Shown in pieces: positions 6,810-10,840 of a stretch of DNA of 10,840 nt. Position 1 is the stretch's first letter; every line of letters starts with the position of its first letter. A model generated the notes under the pieces. The model was not told where the DNA came from and made no database searches. It saw only the letters and a list, made by a program, of their open reading frames with translations. Made by a program: the position numbers and the translations under genes. This DNA is from an uncultured Anaerolineae bacterium (GTDB lineage: Bacteria; Chloroflexota; Anaerolineae; B4-G1; DUEL01), in contig CALDFY010000269.1 of NCBI GenBank assembly GCA_937942115.1, positions 1 through 10,840 on the forward strand, given 5' to 3'.

Positions 6810-7598
6810 ATGGACCTCACCACTGTACTCAATATCCAGCCGGGAGACCTGGTCGCCTTCGTCGGGGCCGGGGGCAAGACGACGACCATCTGGCACCTGC
6901 TCCGGTCTTTCGTCGCGCGGAAGGAGCGGGTCATCTTCGCCCCCACCACCCACATCTTCAAGCCCCGCCGGGCCCCCCTGCTGCTGAACCCGTGCCCGGA
7001 CCCGGCGGAGATCGCGCTGGTGCTGACGCGATGGTCCGCCGTCATCCTGGCCGCCGAACTGGGCGAAGAGGGAGACCCTCAGATGGCCGCGCACGCTCCC
7101 TACCCGGCCACCGCGCGCAAACTGGTCGGGCTGAAGCCGGAGGTCGTCACCGACCTGGCCCGGCGGATGCCCGGCGTCACCTGGCTGGTGGAGGCCGACG
7201 GCGCAAAAGGCCGGGCGCTCAAAGCGCCCGCCGACCACGAACCGGTCATCCCCCGCGCGGCCCGGCGGGTCGTGGTGGTGGGAAGCCTGGCTGCGCTGGG
7301 CCGCCCTCTGGACGATGCCACCGTCCATCGGGCCGACCGGGCCGCCGCGCTCCTGCGGGTCCCCCTGGGCACCCCCATCACCCCGGATCTGGTCGCCGGT
7401 CTGCTGGGACACACCAGTGGGGGGCTCAAGTCCGTCCCGCCCCGGGCGGCCGTCGTCGTCCTGCTCACCCAGCCGGAGCCGGACCCGCGCCCCGAGGCGC
7501 CCGCCATCGCCCGACAACTGCTGCTGGGCCGGCGCATCCGCCGCGTCGTCCTGGCTAACCCGCGCGCGCCGGACCCCGTCCTGGAGGTATGGGAATGA
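6810..7598 (+). CDS. yqeC: Selenium/molybdenum hydroxylase maturation protein YqeC
   Basis: A 262-residue putative NTPase of the YqeC family, associated with maturation of selenium-dependent molybdenum hydroxylases. It has an N-terminal P-loop (FVGAGGKTT, 17-25), the TTHIF segment (47-51) and the family's hallmark LVEADGAKGRALKAP (126-140) followed by DHEPVIP (142-148). Length and motif order match the family. The next gene encodes a MocA-type nucleotidyltransferase, the usual partner of yqeC near xanthine dehydrogenase-like loci, which supports the call; no hydroxylase structural genes are in the window. The ATG at 6810 is preferred over the upstream in-frame ATG at 6720, which lies inside the GH38-like gene and would add unrelated Pro-rich sequence, and because the promoter at 6774-6801 points at 6810. 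The molecular role in selenium insertion is not firmly established for the family. Confidence 0.88.
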   Translation: MDLTTVLNIQPGDLVAFVGAGGKTTTIWHLLRSFVARKERVIFAPTTHIFKPRRAPLLLNPCPDPAEIALVLTRWSAVILAAELGEEGDPQMAAHAPYPATARKLVGLKPEVVTDLARRMPGVTWLVEADGAKGRALKAPADHEPVIPRAARRVVVVGSLAALGRPLDDATVHRADRAAALLRVPLGTPITPDLVAGLLGHTSGGLKSVPPRAAVVVLLTQPEPDPRPEAPAIARQLLLGRRIRRVVLANPRAPDPVLEVWE

Positions 7599-8998
7599 AA
7601 GTCGCCGGAGTCATCCTGGCCGCCGGCGGCTCCACCCGCTTCGGCCGGCCCAAACAACTGCTGGACTGGAACGGCATCCCCCTGGTCGCCCACGTCGCCG
7701 ACGTGGCGCTGGCGGCGGAACTCTCGCCCGTCGTGGCCGTCCTGGGACATTCGGCAGAGGACGTCCGGGCCGCCCTGGCGGGCCGCCCCGTCTCCATCGC
7801 CACCAACTGGCGCTGGGAGGAGGGGATGAGCACCTCCGTCCAGACCGGCCTCGGCGCCCTCCCCCCCGACACCGACGCCGCCGTCTTCCTCCAGTGCGAC
7901 CAGCCGCTGGTCCCCCCCGACCTCCTGCGCCGCCTGGTCGCCCGGTTTGGGGAGACGGGCGCGCCCATCGTCTGCCCGGTCTACCGGGGCCGGCGCGCTT
8001 CCCCTACCCTATTCGCCCGTCCCCTCTTCCCCGAACTGTCCAGGGTGACGGGGGACCAGGGCGGGCGCGCGCTCATCCTCCGCCACCCCGAAGCAGTGGA
8101 GACAGTGGAGGTGGATGACCCCGACCTCCTGGCCGATGTGGACACGCCGGAAGAGTACGAACGGCTGCGGGCCCGGTACGGCGCGCCGCCCCCGGCCCGG
8201 CTACTCCTGGCCTCCGTCCGTCACCTCATCGTGGATATGGACGGCGTCCTCTGGCGGGGCGACCAGCCCATGCCGGGCCTGGCCGACTTCTTCGCCACCC
8301 TGCGGGCGCTGGATGTCCGTTTCGTCCTGGCGACCAACAACGCCAGCAAGCGGCCCGAGGAGTACCGGGAGAAACTGGCCCGCTTCGGGGTGGAGGTCCC
8401 TCTGGAGGCCATCCTGACCTCTGCCCAGGCGACGGCGGAGTATCTGGCCGCCCTGGCGCCGCCCGGCACCCCCGTCTACGCCATCGGCGGGAACGGCGTC
8501 CGGCACGCGCTGGCGGAGAAGGGGTTCGTCCTGGCCGAAGAGGACGCCCAATACGTGGTGGTGGGTTGGGACCCCGACCTCCACTGGCAGAAACTGGCGA
8601 AGGCGGCGCTGCTGATCCAGCGGGGGGCCGGTTTCATCGGCACCAACCCGGATACCACCTATCCCACTCCGGCGGGACGGGTGCCGGGCAACGGGAGCAA
8701 CCTGGCCGTCCTGGAGTTGACGACGGGGGTGAAGCCGGTGGTCATCGGCAAGCCGGAGCCGTGGCTCTACCGGGCCGCGATGGCCCGCCTGGAGGCGGCG
8801 CCGGAGACAACGGCCGCCCTGGGCGACCGGCTGGATACAGACATCCTCGGCGGGCGGCGGGCCGGCCTGCGGACCATCCTGGTCCTCTCCGGCATCAGCA
8901 CGCCGGAGGACCTGGCCCGCTCGCCGGTGCGGCCCGACCTGGTCTGCGCCGACATCGGGGAACTGGCCCGAATGTGGAGGGAGGTCAGAGAGGGATGA
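7595..8998 (+). CDS. Fusion: MocA-type nucleotidyltransferase + NagD-type HAD phosphatase
   Basis: A 467-residue two-domain protein. Residues 1-195 are a MobA/MocA-like nucleotidyltransferase: the NTP-binding loop LAAGGSTRFGRPKQLL (8-23), metal-site QCDQP (100-104) and a late DVDTPEEY (181-188). MocA makes molybdopterin cytosine dinucleotide for molybdenum hydroxylases. Residues 209-467 are a HAD-IIA phosphatase (NagD/4-nitrophenylphosphatase type): motif I DMDGVLW (214-220, Asp214 and Asp216), motif II TNN (247-249), motif III Lys386 in IGKPEP, motif IV GDRLDTDI (410-417), and a C2 cap between. Both halves keep their catalytic residues and are joined by a short Ala/Pro/Leu linker. I start at 7595, not the in-frame ATG at 7589: 7595 makes the ATGA overlap with yqeC and lies six bases after GGAGGT (7583-7588), whereas 7589 abuts that sequence. 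The phosphatase substrate is unknown. Confidence 0.88.
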   Translation: MKVAGVILAAGGSTRFGRPKQLLDWNGIPLVAHVADVALAAELSPVVAVLGHSAEDVRAALAGRPVSIATNWRWEEGMSTSVQTGLGALPPDTDAAVFLQCDQPLVPPDLLRRLVARFGETGAPIVCPVYRGRRASPTLFARPLFPELSRVTGDQGGRALILRHPEAVETVEVDDPDLLADVDTPEEYERLRARYGAPPPARLLLASVRHLIVDMDGVLWRGDQPMPGLADFFATLRALDVRFVLATNNASKRPEEYREKLARFGVEVPLEAILTSAQATAEYLAALAPPGTPVYAIGGNGVRHALAEKGFVLAEEDAQYVVVGWDPDLHWQKLAKAALLIQRGAGFIGTNPDTTYPTPAGRVPGNGSNLAVLELTTGVKPVVIGKPEPWLYRAAMARLEAAPETTAALGDRLDTDILGGRRAGLRTILVLSGISTPEDLARSPVRPDLVCADIGELARMWREVREG

Positions 8999-9444
8999 AC
9001 ACCGAGGCGCGCGGGGGTTGCCCGATTCTGGTGGTCGCTCACGGCGACCTGGGGGAGGCACTGGTACGGGCGGCGGAGATGATTACGGGGCCTCAGCCCG
9101 ACCTTTTTGCCATCGCCCTGTGGCCGGAGGAAAGCCCTGCGGCCCTCCAGGAGAAATTGACGGCCACCCTTCAGCAGGCGGGCAGCCGGCCGGCTCTGGT
9201 ACTGGTGGACCTGCTGGGCGGCACCCCCTTCAACGTGGTGGCCCGCCATCTGCGGGGGAGGGACGGCGCCTGCGTGACCGGCGTCAACCTCCCGATGTTG
9301 CTGGAGGTGCTGACGGCTCGGGATGAGGGGCTCTCGCCCGCCGAACTGGCTGCGCGGGCCGGGCAGTCCGGCCAAAACAGCATACGGACGTGTCAGGCAC
9401 TTCTGGAAATGCCCGGCACGTCTGATCGGGGAGGTCTGGAGTGA
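8995..9444 (+). CDS. PTS EIIA component, mannose family, solitary
   Basis: A 149-residue cytoplasmic protein of the mannose/fructose-type PTS EIIA family (PF03610). The phospho-accepting His is His16 in ILVVAHGDLGEAL, next to the N-terminal strand where it belongs. Further hallmarks are VDLLGGTPFN (71-80) and VTGVNLPMLLEVL (94-106). No EIIB, EIIC, EIID, HPr or enzyme I gene is in the window, so it may be a regulatory EIIA (phosphorylation sensor) rather than part of a local sugar permease. DhaM-like phosphotransfer is another possibility, but no dha genes are near. It overlaps the fusion gene by ATGA, with GGAGGGAGGT at 8976-8985, and overlaps the mgtC-like gene by GTGA. It is therefore embedded in the operon, although its link to molybdenum maturation or MgtC is not evident. 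Confidence 0.85.
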   Translation: MNTEARGGCPILVVAHGDLGEALVRAAEMITGPQPDLFAIALWPEESPAALQEKLTATLQQAGSRPALVLVDLLGGTPFNVVARHLRGRDGACVTGVNLPMLLEVLTARDEGLSPAELAARAGQSGQNSIRTCQALLEMPGTSDRGGLE

Positions 9445-10076
9445 CGGAACTGGCCGAAGAGGTCCTGAAGTTAGTCATCGCGATGCTGGTCGGTGGCATC
9501 ATCGGCGCCGAACGGGAGTTGCGGGATAAGAGTGCGGGCTTCCGGACCATCCTGCTCATCACCGTCGGCTCCACCCTCTTCACCATCTTCTCCCTGGGCA
9601 TCGGCGTGGAGACCAACCCCACGCGCATCGCGGCCAACATCGTCACCGGCATCGGCTTTCTGGGCGCAGGCGCCATCCTGCGGGAGGGGCACCGGGTCAC
9701 CGGCCTGACCACCGCCGCGACCATCTGGCTGGCGGCGGCGCTGGGTATGGGCATCGGGGCCGGTAAATTCGCCCTGGTGGGCATCGCCACAGGGCTCACT
9801 CTGGTGGTACTATGGGTCTTTCCGTCCCTGGAGAACTGGCTGGACCGCACCCGGGAGACCGTCACCTACGAAATCGCTCTCCCCGCTCAATCGCCCCGTC
9901 GGAAGACCCTGCAGGAAACGCTTGAATCCCACGGCATCCGGATTTACCACCACCGGGAGATCAAAACCGGCGACACCGTGGTCATTACCCTGCGCACAAC
10001 GGGCCGCATGGAGAACCACCGGAGGCTGCTGGAGACGCTCCTGCAGGACCCCGAAATCATAGAAGTCAAATACTGA
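9441..10076 (+). CDS. MgtC/SapB family membrane protein
   Basis: A 211-residue inner-membrane protein of the MgtC/SapB family. Hallmarks are GGIIGAERE (18-26), AGFRTILLITVGSTLF (32-47), NIVTGIGFLGAGAIL (66-80) and VTGLTTAATIWLAAALGMGIG (86-106). Four to five membrane spans reach to about residue 130, followed by a soluble ACT-like C-terminal domain (about 139-211) as in longer MgtC homologues. MgtC proteins are linked to survival at low magnesium and to modulation of ATP synthase in pathogens; in environmental bacteria the role is unclear. The start is GTG at 9441 in a GTGA overlap with the EIIA stop, with a strong GGGGAGGT at 9428-9435. It is the last gene of the operon and converges on the minus-strand gene ending at 10111. 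No Mg-responsive leader is seen. Confidence 0.88.
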   Translation: MTELAEEVLKLVIAMLVGGIIGAERELRDKSAGFRTILLITVGSTLFTIFSLGIGVETNPTRIAANIVTGIGFLGAGAILREGHRVTGLTTAATIWLAAALGMGIGAGKFALVGIATGLTLVVLWVFPSLENWLDRTRETVTYEIALPAQSPRRKTLQETLESHGIRIYHHREIKTGDTVVITLRTTGRMENHRRLLETLLQDPEIIEVKY

Positions 10077-10078
10077 TC

Positions 10079-10107
10079 CTGGAAGAGCGGCCTCGCCGCC
10101 GTTCCAG
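10079..10107. terminator. Two-part hairpin between convergent genes
   Basis: Stem CTGGAA (10079-10084) / TTCCAG (10102-10107), a 2x2 internal mismatch, then GCGGC (10087-10091) / GCCGC (10095-10099) around a three-base loop. It fills the 34-bp gap between the convergent stops at 10076 and 10111, so it could act in both directions. No clear U-tract follows on either strand, so strength is uncertain. Confidence 0.5.
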
Positions 10108-10110
10108 AAC

Positions 10111-10542
10111 CTACTCTTCCCCCACGACCACGAACTCCCGCTGGACCGGGATGTTGCTCATCGGGGCATACACCGGCGGGAGATACCGGCCAGCCCCCTC
10201 CCCAACGCCCGGCGGGTAGGCCGCCGGCGGCTGCACCACCACCACCGGCGGATACGGCCCGGCATACGGCATCCGCGGCTCCTGCTTCCGCCGCGTCACC
10301 CAGATGATCAGCAGGCTCGGCGGAATGCTCGCCGCTACCCCGCACACCGCCCCCGCCATCACCGCCAGCGACTGGTCCGATAGCCGCTCCCCCACGATAA
10401 CCGCCAGCGTCAGCCCGAAGGCCGCCGTGAACACCAGCAGCACCACCCCCAGCCGCTTCGCCACCCGCTGCTCCGGCGTCATCGGCCGGGGGCCGTACTC
10501 TCCGTATCCATACCCATACGGGGGCATCTGCATCCCGTCCAT
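10111..10542 (-). CDS. Small two-TM protein with Tyr/Gly- and Pro-rich tails
   Basis: A 143-residue protein of no recognised family. It begins with a low-complexity Met/Pro/Tyr/Gly segment (PPYGYGYGEYGPRP, 7-20) and a basic stretch (TPEQRVAKR, 22-30). Two hydrophobic helices follow (about 32-51 and 59-82), ending in the basic WVTRRKQ (81-87), and then a Pro-rich tail (about 89-127) with VVVVQPPAAYPP. Such Pro/Tyr-rich tails on small membrane proteins are common but not diagnostic. The ATG at 10542 has GGAG (10554-10551) eight bases upstream, and that sequence belongs to a 14-bp tandem repeat. In-frame Met4 and Met6 are alternative starts. It follows the translocase gene in the same direction with a 34-bp gap, so co-transcription is likely. 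Function unknown. Confidence 0.65.
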   Translation of the reverse strand: MDGMQMPPYGYGYGEYGPRPMTPEQRVAKRLGVVLLVFTAAFGLTLAVIVGERLSDQSLAVMAGAVCGVAASIPPSLLIIWVTRRKQEPRMPYAGPYPPVVVVQPPAAYPPGVGEGAGRYLPPVYAPMSNIPVQREFVVVGEE

Positions 10543-10543
10543 A

Positions 10544-10577
10544 TTCCGTACTCCGTGTTCCGTACTCCGTATTCCGT
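10544..10577. repeat. 14-bp tandem repeat between two minus-strand genes
   Basis: The 13-mer TTCCGTACTCCGT occurs at 10544-10556 and again at 10558-10570, period 14, and a partial third copy (TTCCGT) runs to 10577. It fills the gap between the translocase stop (10577-10579) and the next start codon (10542). The minus-strand form contains GGAGT, which supplies the Shine-Dalgarno sequence of the downstream gene. Confidence 0.8.
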
Positions 10578-10840
10578 CACCGCGCCGGCAGCGGACGCAC
10601 CGACCCGTTCACCATCGCCCCCTCTGACCCCACTGCCCCTTCCACTTCCCTGATTCTCCGATTCTCCGATCCTTTGATTCTCCGATTCTCTGATTCTCCC
10701 ATTCTCCGATTCTCCGATTCTCCGATTCTCTCCACCAACTGCCGGGCCTCCTCCGGCGCGATGTAGGCCGCCTGGAAGCGGTGCAGTTGCCCCTCCGCCA
10801 CGGCGATGAAGTCGCCCCGCCCCAGCAACCGCTCCGCCCC
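10577..10840 (-). CDS. FtsK/SpoIIIE-like DNA translocase, C-terminal fragment (runs off right edge)
   Basis: Only the last 87 codons are inside the window; the gene continues to the right. The visible start reads GAERLLGRGDFIAVAEG followed by QLHRFQAAYIAPEEARQLVERI. This matches the C-terminal end of the FtsK/SpoIIIE motor domain, where 'RLLGRGDM...RVQGAYVSDEE' is typical. FtsK-type proteins are ATP-driven DNA pumps used in chromosome segregation or conjugative transfer; which role applies cannot be told from this fragment. The frame is open through the edge, so the TTG near 10828 is not a real start. After VERI the chain has no winged-helix gamma domain. It ends in 8-residue repeats (GESENRRM, GESENRRI, KGSENRRI) encoded by an 8-bp DNA repeat, then about 24 low-complexity residues before TGA at 10577-10579. 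Confidence 0.7.
   Translation of the reverse strand, partial: GAERLLGRGDFIAVAEGQLHRFQAAYIAPEEARQLVERIGESENRRMGESENRRIKGSENRRIREVEGAVGSEGAMVNGSVRPLPAR
10652..10731. repeat. 8-bp tandem repeat, ten units of GATTCTCC
   Basis: Ten contiguous octamers, period exactly 8. Six are exact GATTCTCC; the variants are GATTCTCT (twice), CATTCTCC and GATCCTTT. The array lies wholly inside the minus-strand translocase reading frame. Because three octamers equal 24 bases, it is translated as an 8-residue repeat. Its base composition (about 50% GC) contrasts with the coding sequence around it. Confidence 0.92.

Noticed and set aside
7589..7594. ATG at 7589 as start of the fusion protein
   Set aside because: It directly abuts GGAGGT, leaving no spacer; the ATG at 7595 has six-base spacing and the ATGA overlap.
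8231..8233. Internal GTG as a separate start for the HAD phosphatase
   Set aside because: Upstream bases are pyrimidine-rich with no Shine-Dalgarno site, and the frame from the MocA half is continuous.
10652..10731. Possible CRISPR array
   Set aside because: Units are only 8 bp and contiguous with no spacers, so it is a simple tandem repeat, and it lies inside a coding frame.

Overview
The window is a gene-dense, very GC-rich bacterial segment with ten protein-coding genes, one of them cut by the right edge. It has no RNA genes, no insertion sequence and no CRISPR array. Composition, five stop/start overlaps, the molybdenum-hydroxylase maturation pair yqeC/mocA, the style of the PIN toxin-antitoxin pair and the short tandem repeats at the right end suggest Chloroflexota (Anaerolineae-like, possibly thermophilic). 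That assignment is inference; no marker gene in the window fixes the taxon.

Left part (1-2315, + strand): an MFS sugar-type transporter is overlapped by ATGA with a membrane-anchored alpha/beta hydrolase. Next, on the minus strand (2322-3063), is a compact toxin-antitoxin module: a DUF2281-like antitoxin followed after one base by a PIN-domain RNase toxin. Its GC content is visibly lower than its surroundings. The 50-bp gap 3064-3113 holds a good sigma70-type promoter for the module, framed by a perfect 7-bp dyad that looks like an operator.

Centre (3114-6766, + strand): a URO-D-fold protein and a large GH38-like glycoside hydrolase are joined by ATGA. The hydrolase keeps the GH38 layout, but the metal and nucleophile motifs look remodelled. 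With the MFS carrier further left, this suggests carbohydrate uptake and breakdown, with a URO-D relative of unknown job.

Right-centre (6810-10076, + strand): a four-gene operon begins with a consensus-like promoter whose predicted start point lies at or next to the ATG, so the mRNA may be leaderless. Its genes are yqeC (selenium/molybdenum hydroxylase maturation), a fused MocA-type nucleotidyltransferase plus NagD-type HAD phosphatase, a solitary mannose-type PTS EIIA protein, and an MgtC/SapB membrane protein. All junctions are ATGA or GTGA overlaps. No molybdenum hydroxylase structural gene and no EI/HPr is visible here.

Right end (10111-10840, - strand): the C-terminal end of an FtsK/SpoIIIE-like DNA translocase enters from the edge and is followed by a small two-TM protein with Tyr/Gly- and Pro-rich tails. 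An 8-bp tandem repeat lies inside the translocase reading frame and is translated as an 8-residue repeat. A second, 14-bp repeat lies between the two genes and supplies the Shine-Dalgarno sequence of the downstream one. The most unusual items are the MocA-HAD fusion, the translated octamer repeat, the GH38-like protein with altered catalytic motifs paired with a URO-D-like protein, and the dyad-framed promoter of the toxin-antitoxin pair.
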